Assembly: GCF_900109575.1 (NCBI RefSeq)
Contig: NZ_FOAF01000001.1
Span: 1,397,662-1,461,661 of the forward strand
Length of the DNA: 64,000 nt
Direction of reading: 5' to 3'
From: Olivibacter domesticus
GTDB lineage: Bacteria > Bacteroidota > Bacteroidia > Sphingobacteriales > Sphingobacteriaceae
The notes beneath the pieces are model-generated. The model made no database searches. It was not told the origin of the DNA and saw only the letters and a program-made list of their open reading frames with translations. The first letter of the stretch is position 1; each line of letters begins with the position of its first letter. Made by a program: the position numbers and the translations under genes. Below are positions 17,905 to 27,659 of the stretch, piece after piece.

Positions 17905-18816
17905 ATGATAAAAAAAGCGATTATTTACTTCGTACTAATATGTGCAACAACTATCAGTTATGGACAGCCAAAGACGCCCACACGCGTAATTTTAATAGGT
18001 CTGGATGGTTTTAGTGTTGCTGGATTTAAACAAGCAAAACACCCAAATCTCGATAAGCTTTTAAGAGAAGGTGTCGTATCCCTCAACACGCGGACGGTGA
18101 TGCCGTCGGTAACGATGCCCAATTGGACCAGTCACCTAACTGGAAGTGGCCCTGAGCAACATGGTGTGAACAACAATGCATGGACACTTAGCAAACATGC
18201 CTTACCTCCTATTGCAACCGATCAGGACGGTTATTATCCTTCCATTTTCAAGGTGGTAAAAAAAGAGATACCTACCGTTAAAACGGCCTTCTTTTATAAT
18301 TGGAAAGAACTCATCAACCCTTTTAACAAACGCTATTTGGATGAGGTGTATTTTGAAGAAAATGATGCCTACCAACAGAGCTACGCTAAAGCGATTGATT
18401 TTATCAAAAATAATCGTGACAAGCCAACTTTAACCTTTCTTTATTCGGTGCATATAGATCATGCAGGCCATAGTCATGGATGGTTGTCTACACCCTATCT
18501 CAATGCCATTGAAGAAGTAGATGTTGCCATAGGGCGTTTAATTGCGCAATTGAAAGAAGCGGACCTGTTTACCGGAACGCATTTTATTTTCTTTACAGAT
18601 CATGGGGGTATCGGAACGGGGCATGGTGGTTTTACGCTTGATGAGATGGAAGTTCCATGGAGCGTTGTAGGGCCGGAGATTAAAAAGACGCCGTCGCTAA
18701 AAGCGCCAAACAACAATACCAATACAGCCCTTATTATCGCTCGTATCTTTGGTTGTAAGGATCTACCTGAAGCCTGGACCGGTAAAGTGCCGAGGGGGAT
18801 ATTCGCCCGCGACTAA
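17905..18816 (+). CDS. Exported NPP-type phosphodiesterase / alkaline phosphatase superfamily
   Basis: This is a 303-residue periplasmic enzyme of the nucleotide pyrophosphatase/phosphodiesterase branch. The signal peptide ends near ISYGQ (residue 21). Metal ligands are at LIGLDGF (Asp34) and the nucleophile is Thr70 in MPSVTMPNWTSHLTG. The second metal set is HIDHAGHSHG and FFTDHGGIGTGHGG. The compact size lacks the insertions of animal NPPs. Such enzymes cleave phosphodiesters; the superfamily also includes phosphonoacetate hydrolase, which has the same threonine nucleophile. Given the PhnX-like HAD and the organophosphate-type permease nearby, it may supply phosphorylated or phosphonate monomers, but the substrate is unproven. 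The MscS-type channel gene follows at 59 bases. Confidence 0.85.
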   Translation: MIKKAIIYFVLICATTISYGQPKTPTRVILIGLDGFSVAGFKQAKHPNLDKLLREGVVSLNTRTVMPSVTMPNWTSHLTGSGPEQHGVNNNAWTLSKHALPPIATDQDGYYPSIFKVVKKEIPTVKTAFFYNWKELINPFNKRYLDEVYFEENDAYQQSYAKAIDFIKNNRDKPTLTFLYSVHIDHAGHSHGWLSTPYLNAIEEVDVAIGRLIAQLKEADLFTGTHFIFFTDHGGIGTGHGGFTLDEMEVPWSVVGPEIKKTPSLKAPNNNTNTALIIARIFGCKDLPEAWTGKVPRGIFARD

Positions 18817-18875
18817 TGATAATGAACTAGATTATACGCTAATATTATAAACATTATTTTTACTTTTATAAAATA

Positions 18876-21356
18876 ATGTCTTCTATGATCAAAGCATTGC
18901 TGGCAAGTATATTCTTGCTATCGGCCTATTTAGCCAACGCAACTACTCTAAAGCTACGAGCTGATTCGCTTCAGGATACAGTAAGGCATGATTTTGTTAG
19001 CAAAATGAAACGCTTTTCAGAGCAATCGGCTATCAAAAGTTCCCAGGAGCTAGCAGCAGATCGATTAGCCCTTCGGCAGAACGAAGTGATCGAAAGCGTA
19101 AAAAAGGCAACGCAAAAAGCGAAGAATTACCTAAAAAGAGGCATTGATACCCTAGCTATTCAGCAAGAGCTTCGCCAGTTAAGCACTTGGCATCAATTAG
19201 CGGGCGATGGTATCTTCACCAATCAAGGCAACACCCACACCAATCGGAATTTAACAACTTCATACAATATTTTGACGGTGTTAGCCAATTCCGTGGCCAG
19301 TAGGAAAAGTCACGTAGACCGCTATCAAACAGATTTAAGCAACTTCCGATTACAGATCGACTCGCTGTCCAATGATTCGGCTCTTTTTAAGTTTCCAAGT
19401 GATTCCGTAGAACTCACCAAATACCTACAGAAAATTGTTGTACTTGCCTATGAAGTAAGTCCGGTTGACAGTGCGCTTAAAGTTGCCATCAATAATGTAC
19501 AAGTATTACAAAATCAAATTAATTTAGAGGCTTTTAAATTAGCGTCGAACCAGGAGGAAATCAACGTCTTTCAACAAGAAGTTTCCGACAAGCTGTTTCA
19601 GCGGGAGTTTGTTAATATTTGGGAACAAACTGACTTTTCTCGTCCTTTCCGTGAAATTCTTTCTTTTTCAGAAATAAAAAGTTGGCTCGTACTCCGCTTC
19701 TACGTACAGAGTCATCCCGGTAAAGTTTTTATATTCATTTCCATGGTCGGAATTTGTCTCTTTTATATCCGTTCACTCCGGAAGCTCTATCTAACAAATC
19801 AATCATTAGCTGGTAATACTAATAGCCAACTCATTCTACGCTATCCGCTGCTTTCTGCACTGATCATTATAAGTTGTGTTTTTCAATTTATCTTTCCTTC
19901 TCCACCCTTTATTTTTAGCGCCATTTTATGGATTTGTGCCGCCCTATCACTGTCTTTTATTTTTCAGACTTTTATTAGCACCTATTGGATGCGGGTTTGG
20001 CTATTTATACTCATTTTGTTCACCCTTGCTTGTTTAAATAACCTCATATTACAAGCTTCTAGGCCTGAACGATGGATCATGCTCTGTTTAGCGACCGTGG
20101 GCTTTGTTTTTGGTTCATTCATCATTTTAAAAGGGCGTCATCATGAGCTGCGTGAGCGATGGATCTTATATCCCATTGGTTTTATGGCACTGTTAGCGCT
20201 AGCTTCTGTTGCTGCAAACGTATTTGGCCGGTATAATCTTTCCAAAACACTACTCATGGCTGGCTATAGCAATGTCGTGATTGCCATTTTATTTCTATGG
20301 ACCGTTCGCTTGGTAAACGAGGGATTGACCTTGGCAGCTAGCGTATATACACATCAGGAAAAAAAACTTTTTTTTCTCAATTACAATCGGATAGGTAAAA
20401 AAGCGCCTACCTTCTTTTATGCCTTCTTGATTATCGGTTGGTTTATTTTATTCGGAAAACATTTCTACGCGTTTCGTCAAATATCTGATCCTTTCAAGGA
20501 CTTCTTAAGTGAAGACCGAAGCTTGGGCGACTATACTTTTACTATCAATAGTCTGCTGGTTTTTATAATAATCATGGTTCTTACCACCGTTGTATCCCGC
20601 ATCGTATCTTTTTTTGCAGCCGATCAACAATGGAATGGCAGGCCGTCAGAACAGGAAAAGAAGCTAAAAATTGGCAGTTGGCTTTTGCTCATTCGGATTA
20701 CTATCATCGTTTTGGGGCTGTTCCTGGCCTTCGCAGCAGTGGGCATTCCAATGGACAGGATTACGCTTATATTGGGCGCATTGGGTGTTGGTATTGGTTT
20801 TGGTTTACAAAGTCTGGTGAATAACCTGGTTAGCGGACTTGTTATTGCCTTTGAGAAGCCATTAAACGTTGGTGATTTAGTGGAAGTGGGTGGACAAGGG
20901 GGTACCGTTAAATCGATTGGTTTTCGTAGCAGCGTTATTTCAACTTCAGAAGGCGCGGATTTGGTTTTACCTAATGGCGACTTGCTGAATTCGCATGTTA
21001 CAAATTGGACTTCAGGAGGTTTTAAGAAGCGGATGACCATTTCAGTGGGGATAGCCTACGGAACAGACCTCGAAAAAGTACGGAGTCTTTTGATTGATAA
21101 GTTTAGTGGAGACGACCGTATTCTTAAGTACCCCGCACCGCTTATCCATTTTCAACAGTTCAATAGCAGCTCCATCGATATCAATATCTTTTTCTGGGTA
21201 AAAAATATTAAGGAAGGATTAACCACAAAAAGTGATATGATAGTCGCTATCGATAAGCTTTTCAAAGCCAATGACATTGTCATCCCATTCCCACAACAAG
21301 ACATTTACCTCCATCAAACGCAATCGGAAGAAAAAGAAAAGGGCGAAACACTTTAA
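18876..21356 (+). CDS. Large MscS-family mechanosensitive channel
   Basis: This 826-residue inner-membrane channel has a signal-like N-terminus (ends near YLANA) and a periplasmic coiled-coil region (about residues 25-260). Roughly ten hydrophobic segments follow, then the MscS core. The pore-lining TM3 and beta domain read GALGVGIGFGLQSLVNNL, then GLVIAFEKPLNVGDLVEV and LPNGDLLNSHVTNW. The C-terminal soluble domain ends with acidic/lysine-rich residues. It resembles the large MscK/YbdG-like group with a periplasmic extension rather than minimal MscS. Its role is release of solutes after osmotic downshock. Start ATG at 18876, with a second at 18885 also possible. It follows the phosphodiesterase closely and may share its transcript, though no functional link is evident. 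Confidence 0.93.
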   Translation: MSSMIKALLASIFLLSAYLANATTLKLRADSLQDTVRHDFVSKMKRFSEQSAIKSSQELAADRLALRQNEVIESVKKATQKAKNYLKRGIDTLAIQQELRQLSTWHQLAGDGIFTNQGNTHTNRNLTTSYNILTVLANSVASRKSHVDRYQTDLSNFRLQIDSLSNDSALFKFPSDSVELTKYLQKIVVLAYEVSPVDSALKVAINNVQVLQNQINLEAFKLASNQEEINVFQQEVSDKLFQREFVNIWEQTDFSRPFREILSFSEIKSWLVLRFYVQSHPGKVFIFISMVGICLFYIRSLRKLYLTNQSLAGNTNSQLILRYPLLSALIIISCVFQFIFPSPPFIFSAILWICAALSLSFIFQTFISTYWMRVWLFILILFTLACLNNLILQASRPERWIMLCLATVGFVFGSFIILKGRHHELRERWILYPIGFMALLALASVAANVFGRYNLSKTLLMAGYSNVVIAILFLWTVRLVNEGLTLAASVYTHQEKKLFFLNYNRIGKKAPTFFYAFLIIGWFILFGKHFYAFRQISDPFKDFLSEDRSLGDYTFTINSLLVFIIIMVLTTVVSRIVSFFAADQQWNGRPSEQEKKLKIGSWLLLIRITIIVLGLFLAFAAVGIPMDRITLILGALGVGIGFGLQSLVNNLVSGLVIAFEKPLNVGDLVEVGGQGGTVKSIGFRSSVISTSEGADLVLPNGDLLNSHVTNWTSGGFKKRMTISVGIAYGTDLEKVRSLLIDKFSGDDRILKYPAPLIHFQQFNSSSIDINIFFWVKNIKEGLTTKSDMIVAIDKLFKANDIVIPFPQQDIYLHQTQSEEKEKGETL

Positions 21357-21380
21357 GTCTCCCCTCTCGTGGCGTCCGTT

Positions 21381-22232
21381 TTACTTCTTCGCTTTACTGC
21401 CGAACGGCATCCGCTTTGCAATATATTTGATGGCCCCATTATAGGAATCTAAGCTACCGAGTAGCGGCCTTTTGGTTTCAGAAAATATATTTTCGCCAGA
21501 CTCGTTGTATAAGATCAGCTCGACCTTGGTAGAATAAGTAGTAGTTGTATAGGAATTTTGACTGGAATATTCCGTTCCTTTTTCCTTATCATCTTTCTTC
21601 TGTCCTTTATAGGTACTAGAGCTGCTTCCTGAGGTCATCGTACCCTCATTTTTTATATCATAGGTTCCGAATACCACATATTCGACTCCTAATAACTTTG
21701 CTGCTTCCTCTGGGGACAGTGCGTCAACATCTTCCATTTTAATATTGTTTTTGGCAAGTATGGAATTTGTTGTACGTGGATCCTGCACTTGTACCGTCGC
21801 AGATTCTTTGCGAAGTGTAGACACACAGCTTGCTTGAATTTCATGTTGCATCGCTTCGGTGGTCAAAGATGCGTCATTGCTAACAATTTGAAAAGGTAAT
21901 ACCGCAATTTTGTTCTTTGTATCAGCATTCTCTGCAGCCGATCTCGGTGAGCTAACCGGAGCTGTTGTATTGCTATCATTAATAAGCTCTATACGGCCAC
22001 TTGCAAATTCAATTTGATTAATGTCCGATTTCTTAAATTCGTATCCCAAGCTTTCTCCGCTATATTCGAATTTAATCGTACTATCATTGATAGCGACCAC
22101 TTTGCCTTTCTTTTTATCACCGCTCAACATTACCACCACATCTTCCTTTTGCTGGGCTATTGAAACGAATGAGCTAGTCATGAAAAATAAGCTAAACAAT
22201 AGCACGAATGGGCTAGTATAAATCGACTTCAT
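21381..22232 (-). CDS. Exported CsgG/FlgO-like protein of unknown function
   Basis: A 283-residue exported protein with a signal peptide ending around SIAQQ. The first mature domain (VVMLSGDKKKGKVVAINDS, then YEFKKSDINQIEFASG) looks like a small beta-barrel 'SH3-like' module found in many Bacteroidota periplasmic proteins. The second half is CsgG-like: KIAVLPFQIVSNDASLTTEA, a helix region with SPEEAAKLLGVEYVVFGTYDI, and a closing strand pair. A Ser/Thr/Lys-rich low-complexity insertion (TMTSGSSSSTYKGQ and following) interrupts that domain. CsgG relatives take part in outer-membrane secretion or assembly, but no curli or flagellar partner is present. It converges on the MscS gene with a 24-base gap. 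Confidence 0.75.
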   Translation of the reverse strand: MKSIYTSPFVLLFSLFFMTSSFVSIAQQKEDVVVMLSGDKKKGKVVAINDSTIKFEYSGESLGYEFKKSDINQIEFASGRIELINDSNTTAPVSSPRSAAENADTKNKIAVLPFQIVSNDASLTTEAMQHEIQASCVSTLRKESATVQVQDPRTTNSILAKNNIKMEDVDALSPEEAAKLLGVEYVVFGTYDIKNEGTMTSGSSSSTYKGQKKDDKEKGTEYSSQNSYTTTTYSTKVELILYNESGENIFSETKRPLLGSLDSYNGAIKYIAKRMPFGSKAKK

Positions 22233-22782
22233 AGTGTTTTATTAAGTGAAACGCTGATAGAATCTATTTTGTTTGTGATGATCCCAGATATTTAAAATCA
22301 CGGTTTTCTTCTTCTCCCCACGCGAACATATGTTTCTTAGGCAGTCGCCAAAAAACTTGATCGCTTCAAACTATTCACAAATTTGCATAAGATAAGATGT
22401 TGTCCAACAAAAACTTATAAAACCATTAATTTACAAGTGGTTAGTCCCATATGGGCTGTTCTATTTTTGATAAATCCCGACAGATCTGTTTAGCGGGACA
22501 ATGATGAGTTGTCCAAAGTTGCATAAAAAACCCTCTAATAATCTTTTTATCAGCCTGTTAAGCTGTCAATACAATTGGTCAGCCATTTGTACAAGCAACA
22601 TCGCCTTCTTAACCGATTCACTCTAATATTTTTGCCTGCAACCAATTGCTTTCAGAACAGACCGTTCCGAAGTATAAACACAAATCGATAAGTCAGCAAA
22701 GGAGGATTATGAAAAAATAGTTTTTACACCCGCATCAGATACTATTGTATAATTAACTAATTATTTATAAACAACCTAAAAA
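22233..22782. other. Upstream regulatory region of the susCD operon
   Basis: A 550-base gap with no gene. It contains a 10-base palindrome CCCATATGGG (22446-22455), the 9-mer GTTGTCCAA twice (22399-22407 and 22508-22516), and an unusually strong ribosome site AAAGGAGG before a three-codon frame (ATG AAA AAA TAG, 22710-22721). The susC promoter should lie here, but no full consensus is certain. No FecI/FecR pair or hybrid regulator adjoins the operon. Confidence 0.5.
22446..22455. promoter_or_regulatory. Palindrome CCCATATGGG upstream of susC
   Basis: A perfect 10-base palindrome located 328 bases before the susC start, in otherwise featureless DNA. It could be a dimeric regulator site; there is no second copy nearby. 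Confidence 0.3.
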
Positions 22783-25700
22783 ATGTTAAAGAAAGAAAAT
22801 GTATACAGGCACAGCTGGAAACGGCGTACACTGTTGAAATCCGTTTTAAAGCTTTTACTACTCGTCTTCATGATGCTGGATTTCGCAATTCAGCAAGTAG
22901 CTGGTCAGCAAAAAACGACCATTAGTGGCAAGATCACTAATGAGAAAAACGAATCACTTCCGGGTGTTTCCATTTCCGTAAAGCCAAGTTCCTCAACCGG
23001 TACGCAAACCGACAGTCTAGGTAGATTCTCCCTTCAAGTACCAGAAAATGCTACGCTAGTAGTAAGCTACGTTGGTTATAAAACACAGGAAATGCAGATT
23101 GGCAACCAAACCAGCCTTAATATTATGCTCACGCCGAACGATGCTGTTTTAGATGAAGTAGTGGTAGTTGGTTATGGTACGATCAACAAAAAAGATCTAA
23201 CGGGTGCCGTTTCTGCTGTACAGGGTGACGATATTATCAGCCGGAAAACAACCCAAGTTTCGCAGGCCCTTCAGGGCGCTGTACCCGGCGTGATGGTTAC
23301 AAGGAGTGGTAATACACCGGGATCCGGCGCTACGATCCGCGTGCGCGGTATCACTACCATTACGGAGGGCGGTATGAATCCCTTATATATTTTGGACGGC
23401 GTACCCATTGATGATATAAATGCCGTAAACCCAAATGATATTGAAAACATTTCTGTACTAAAAGATGCGGCTTCTGCATCCATTTATGGATCGAGGGCCG
23501 CATCAGGTGTTATCTTAATAACCACCAAAAGAGCAAAAGAAGGACAGGTTGGTTTGGATTACTCTTTTGAGTATGGGTTGGAACGCGCTACTAAGTATCC
23601 GGAATATGTAGGAGCCAGACGTTACATGGAAATGACCAATGAGCTGCGCTGGAATGATAACGGCAATAATAATGATCAATTTCCAACCTATGCGAAGGAT
23701 GTAATTGACAATTACGATCAGTTACATGCGGAAAATCCAGATTTATACCCAAATACCGATTGGAGAGGCTTAGCACTTCGTGAATATGCGCCAAGACAAA
23801 GCCATATTCTATCGCTTTATGGTGCCAGCAAGTTTGTTCGGACCCGCGCATCGCTCGTGTATGACCATAACGAAGCTTTTTATGATAACCGCAATTACGA
23901 TCGAGTTACCGCACGTATTAATAACGATTTTACTATTGGCAAGTATTTATCAGCAACAGTTGATTTAAACTATCGTAGAACAGCTGAAAAATATCCAATT
24001 TTCGATAGTAGAGATTTACGGGTCTCCGATCGAACAACACATCCTATGTATCGGATTGGTATAACACCTCCCGTCTACGCGGCTTTATGGTCAGATGGTC
24101 GTATCGCTGAAGGAAAAAGTGGAGCCAATATTTATGCATTATTGAGAGATGGAGGGTTTGAAAATCATTGGTACAATCAGGTTGGTGGTAAAATGAGTTT
24201 AGATTTTACACCCATTGAAGGCTTAAAAGTTTCGGGTATTTTCTCACCATTCTTTGACTTTGATAAATCTAAATTATTTAATCGAAAGATCCCCTATACA
24301 AGTGCAACAGACCCTAATACCATTGCGGGTTACGTAGACAATGCTAACCAGACAAAGTTACAAGAGGCACGCGACGACAGCTATCGCTATACCATTCAAT
24401 TCCTGGCAAATTACAACAAGCAGTTAGGTGATCATAATTTAAGCCTCTTAGCGGGCTACGAATATTTCTACGCCTTTAATGAAACACTTGATGCTTCGAG
24501 GGGTCAATACACGGTAAGCGGCTATCCCTATCTGGATGTCGGCCCATTGGATTTACGCGATAACGGGGGCGGTGCCAATGAAAATGCCTATCGCTCCTGG
24601 TTTGGCCGTGTGAACTATAATTATAAAAACAGGTATTTATTGCAGGCCAATGTACGCTTCGACGCTTCTTCACGCTTTGCACCGAATTACCGCTGGGGGT
24701 CTTTCCCCTCTGTTTCCGCTGGTTGGGTATTGTCCGAAGAATCCTTTTTAAAAGATCAAATGGGGCCCCTGTCCTTCCTGAAATTACGCGCTTCATACGG
24801 AACGCTTGGGAACGAGCGGATTGGCAATTACCCCTACCAAAGCATTCTGACTTTCGAAAACGGATCACTTTTTTATCAGGGAAATGCGGCTATCGCGGCG
24901 CAATCAGCCGCACAATTTCAGTATGCCATTCGCGATATCAGCTGGGAAACAACGTCTTCAGTGGATGTGGGTCTTGATATAAATTTCTTTAACAACAAGC
25001 TGAGCTTTGTAGGAGACTACTATAAAAAAACCACCAAAGACATGTTACTCGAATTGGAAATACCTGACTATGTGGGTTTCGATAATCCTTACCAAAATAC
25101 TGGCAAGATGTACACGGAGGGCTGGGAATTCCAAATCGGTTGGAACGATCAAATCGGCGACCTCCGATACCGGGCAAGCGTCAACTTATCCGACTTCAAG
25201 TCGAAAATGGGAGATCTAGGTGGTACTGAATTCATTGGCGACCAGATAAAAATTCAAGGCAGTCAATTTAACGAGTGGTATGGTTACCTCTCCGAAGGCC
25301 TTTATCAAACACAGGAGGAAGTAGATAATTCAGCTAAGCTGAATAACAATGTACGTCCCGGAGACGTGCGTTATCGTGATGTAAGTGGTCCGAATGGAGT
25401 ACCTGATGGGATTATATCGCCCGATTATGACCGCGTATTACTTGGCGGGTCTTTACCAAGATTAATGTATGGTGGCAGTTTAAATTTCGGATACAAGAAC
25501 TGGGATCTGGCATTGACTGTACAAGGAGTAGGTAAACAAAATTCGCAACTCGGCGCCCATATCGTACAACCCCTACTTGAAAACTGGGGAAATTTCCCTG
25601 TCATCTTAGATGGAAATAGCTGGAGTCAGTACAATACGCCCGAGCAGAATCTAACAGCTCAATATCCGCGTTATACCTTTACGAATAGATCAAACAATTA

Positions 25701-25941
25701 TGCGTTATCGAATTATTGGTTAATCAATGGTGGCTATTTCCGATTGAAAAATATAACTATTGGTTACAATTTGCCAAATAGTATCCTCGAGAAAGTTCAC
25801 ATAAAGGCCTTACGTCTTTACACCACCATTAATGATCTCTGGAGTATACATAACTTTCCGAAAGGTTGGGACCCTGAAATGACCAGCTTAGGTTATCCAA
25901 TTACAACTACCTTCTTATTTGGTGCATCTGTTAAATTTTAA
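22783..25941 (+). CDS. SusC/RagA TonB-dependent outer membrane receptor
   Basis: Full-length 1052-residue receptor. An unusually long basic leader (RHSWKRRTLLK) precedes a hydrophobic signal core ending at VAGQQ. A carboxypeptidase-like domain (about 45-120: SGKITNEKNESLPGVSISV, DSLGRFSLQVP) and the hallmark LDEVVVVGYGTINKKDLTGA follow. Then come the plug (NPNDIENISVLKDAASASIY) and a beta barrel ending in the aromatic strand FLFGASVKF. There is no STN domain, so signalling to an anti-sigma factor is unlikely. SusD follows after 5 bases. Together they import an oligomer with TonB energy. The 824-residue protein 33 bases after SusD is presumably exported with them. The substrate may contain phosphorus if the neighbouring genes are a guide, but that is inference. 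Confidence 0.96.
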   Translation: MLKKENVYRHSWKRRTLLKSVLKLLLLVFMMLDFAIQQVAGQQKTTISGKITNEKNESLPGVSISVKPSSSTGTQTDSLGRFSLQVPENATLVVSYVGYKTQEMQIGNQTSLNIMLTPNDAVLDEVVVVGYGTINKKDLTGAVSAVQGDDIISRKTTQVSQALQGAVPGVMVTRSGNTPGSGATIRVRGITTITEGGMNPLYILDGVPIDDINAVNPNDIENISVLKDAASASIYGSRAASGVILITTKRAKEGQVGLDYSFEYGLERATKYPEYVGARRYMEMTNELRWNDNGNNNDQFPTYAKDVIDNYDQLHAENPDLYPNTDWRGLALREYAPRQSHILSLYGASKFVRTRASLVYDHNEAFYDNRNYDRVTARINNDFTIGKYLSATVDLNYRRTAEKYPIFDSRDLRVSDRTTHPMYRIGITPPVYAALWSDGRIAEGKSGANIYALLRDGGFENHWYNQVGGKMSLDFTPIEGLKVSGIFSPFFDFDKSKLFNRKIPYTSATDPNTIAGYVDNANQTKLQEARDDSYRYTIQFLANYNKQLGDHNLSLLAGYEYFYAFNETLDASRGQYTVSGYPYLDVGPLDLRDNGGGANENAYRSWFGRVNYNYKNRYLLQANVRFDASSRFAPNYRWGSFPSVSAGWVLSEESFLKDQMGPLSFLKLRASYGTLGNERIGNYPYQSILTFENGSLFYQGNAAIAAQSAAQFQYAIRDISWETTSSVDVGLDINFFNNKLSFVGDYYKKTTKDMLLELEIPDYVGFDNPYQNTGKMYTEGWEFQIGWNDQIGDLRYRASVNLSDFKSKMGDLGGTEFIGDQIKIQGSQFNEWYGYLSEGLYQTQEEVDNSAKLNNNVRPGDVRYRDVSGPNGVPDGIISPDYDRVLLGGSLPRLMYGGSLNFGYKNWDLALTVQGVGKQNSQLGAHIVQPLLENWGNFPVILDGNSWSQYNTPEQNLTAQYPRYTFTNRSNNYALSNYWLINGGYFRLKNITIGYNLPNSILEKVHIKALRLYTTINDLWSIHNFPKGWDPEMTSLGYPITTTFLFGASVKF

Positions 25942-25946
25942 AGCTC

Positions 25947-27626
25947 ATGAAGAAATATCAAATATATGCGCTCATCGCAACAACATCATTCTTAGTATCC
26001 TGTAGTAAATTGGATCTCAATCCGCTATCACAAGGCTCGAATGAAACCTGGAATTCAACAGCCGAAGAAATCAATATTTCATTGAACGGCTTGTATAAAC
26101 CTGTATTCTGGCCAGCCGACGAGCATTCATGGACGGATGACTTTACATATCGGGAAATGCTTAGTCCAGTTACAGGGGCCACCATCAACGGACAGGATTT
26201 ATTTGTCAAAGAACGGTGGGTAAATGCCTATAAATGCATTGCTCGGGCCAATAACATCTTAACGAGTGTTGAACGAGCCTCAGGCCTACTAACAGCAGAA
26301 CAAATTAATGCCTTCATTGCAGAGGCACGCTTTATCCGCGCCTGCCAATATGCCATGTTGCTCACTCATTATGGAAATATAATCTATACAGAAAAAGTAT
26401 TGGAAATTGAAGAAGCGAAGGAGGTACAACAAGCCGATCCTGCTATGGTGCTACAAAAAATCTACGAAGACTTTGACTTTGCTGCCGCTAACTTAAAATC
26501 CAGCTATGGTGCCGGCGAACTCAAACGCGCCACGGCGGGTGCAGCCCTAGCCATGAAAGCTCGCACGGCTCTTTATATGGGCGACTGGCAAGTAGCGCGT
26601 GATGCGTCAAAAGCTTGTATCGAACTGGGAATTTACACCTTGCATCCAAACTATGAGGAACTCTTTTTATCGCGAACCAAAAACTCTCCAGAAACGATTT
26701 TCGGCTTTCCAAGATCAGTCGCCTTGCAGGTAACGCTAGGTGGGCTTCAAGATTACGTCCCACGGAATGCCGGTGGTTATGGTGCGATGGTTCCTACATG
26801 GGACCTATTATCTGCTTTCACTTGTATAGATGGTTTACCGATCGACCAATCATCATTGTACAATCCACGTGAACCCTTTGAAAATCGCGATCCCCGCTGT
26901 ACCGCTACAATCGTAGAATTTAACACCCCTCATGTGGGATTTATCTATGAACCGCATCCTGACACCTTAAAAGTGAAGCGCGTTTCGGATAATCAATTGG
27001 TGGAGAACCGCGACAATCGCGCTGTTGCACAATTTGCTTCATATACAGGATTGCTTTGGAAGAAAGGTGTAGATGACGACTGGTTAAAAAATTCCTGGCA
27101 AGCGGAGCCCGATAAAATCATTATCCGCTATGCAGATGTATTACTCATGTATGCCGAGGCCAAAACGGAATTAGGAGAAATTGACCAAAGTGTAACGGAT
27201 GCTATTAATCAGGTGAGAGCACGTGCCTATGCCCCAGTGAACGCCTATCCCGCTGTGACGGCAACTACACAAGGCGAACTCCGACAGATCATACGTAACG
27301 AAAGACGGATGGAATTTGCCTTTGAGGGTTTGCGCTACATGGATCTCATCCGCTGGCGCTTAGCCGAAAAGGTCCTTAACACCCCTATTTATGGCATGTT
27401 AGATCCGGCCATACTACGCGAAAAAGTGATTACACCAGGTTTGTGGTTCTTCCCACAAGTGGCGCCTATTGATGAAGACGGTATTGCGGATTTTTCAGCC
27501 ATGGCCGCTGCCGGACTGATTAAGCAAATCGTCGTCCGTAAATTCGATGCAAGCAAGCAGTATCTCTGGCCAATCCCAACGAGCGAAGTATTGACAAGTG
27601 GCTTAAAGCAGAATCCTAATTATTAA
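25947..27626 (+). CDS. SusD/RagB substrate-binding lipoprotein
   Basis: This 559-residue outer-membrane lipoprotein (lipobox LVSC, Cys19) is the partner of the SusC just upstream. It shows the SusD pattern: N-terminal helices with LNPLSQGSNETWNSTAEEI, the FIAEARFIRACQYAMLL helix, tetratricopeptide-like helices in the middle, and the C-terminal block IIRYADVLLMYAEAKTELG, then IRNERRMEFAFEGLRYMDLIRW, ending with IPTSEVLTSGLKQNPNY. SusD proteins lie as a lid over SusC and bind the incoming oligosaccharide. The five-base gap indicates one operon. Length is normal for the family. Confidence 0.96.
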   Translation: MKKYQIYALIATTSFLVSCSKLDLNPLSQGSNETWNSTAEEINISLNGLYKPVFWPADEHSWTDDFTYREMLSPVTGATINGQDLFVKERWVNAYKCIARANNILTSVERASGLLTAEQINAFIAEARFIRACQYAMLLTHYGNIIYTEKVLEIEEAKEVQQADPAMVLQKIYEDFDFAAANLKSSYGAGELKRATAGAALAMKARTALYMGDWQVARDASKACIELGIYTLHPNYEELFLSRTKNSPETIFGFPRSVALQVTLGGLQDYVPRNAGGYGAMVPTWDLLSAFTCIDGLPIDQSSLYNPREPFENRDPRCTATIVEFNTPHVGFIYEPHPDTLKVKRVSDNQLVENRDNRAVAQFASYTGLLWKKGVDDDWLKNSWQAEPDKIIIRYADVLLMYAEAKTELGEIDQSVTDAINQVRARAYAPVNAYPAVTATTQGELRQIIRNERRMEFAFEGLRYMDLIRWRLAEKVLNTPIYGMLDPAILREKVITPGLWFFPQVAPIDEDGIADFSAMAAAGLIKQIVVRKFDASKQYLWPIPTSEVLTSGLKQNPNY

Positions 27627-27659
27627 TTATATAGACACGAATTAGAACGAACACAGAAC

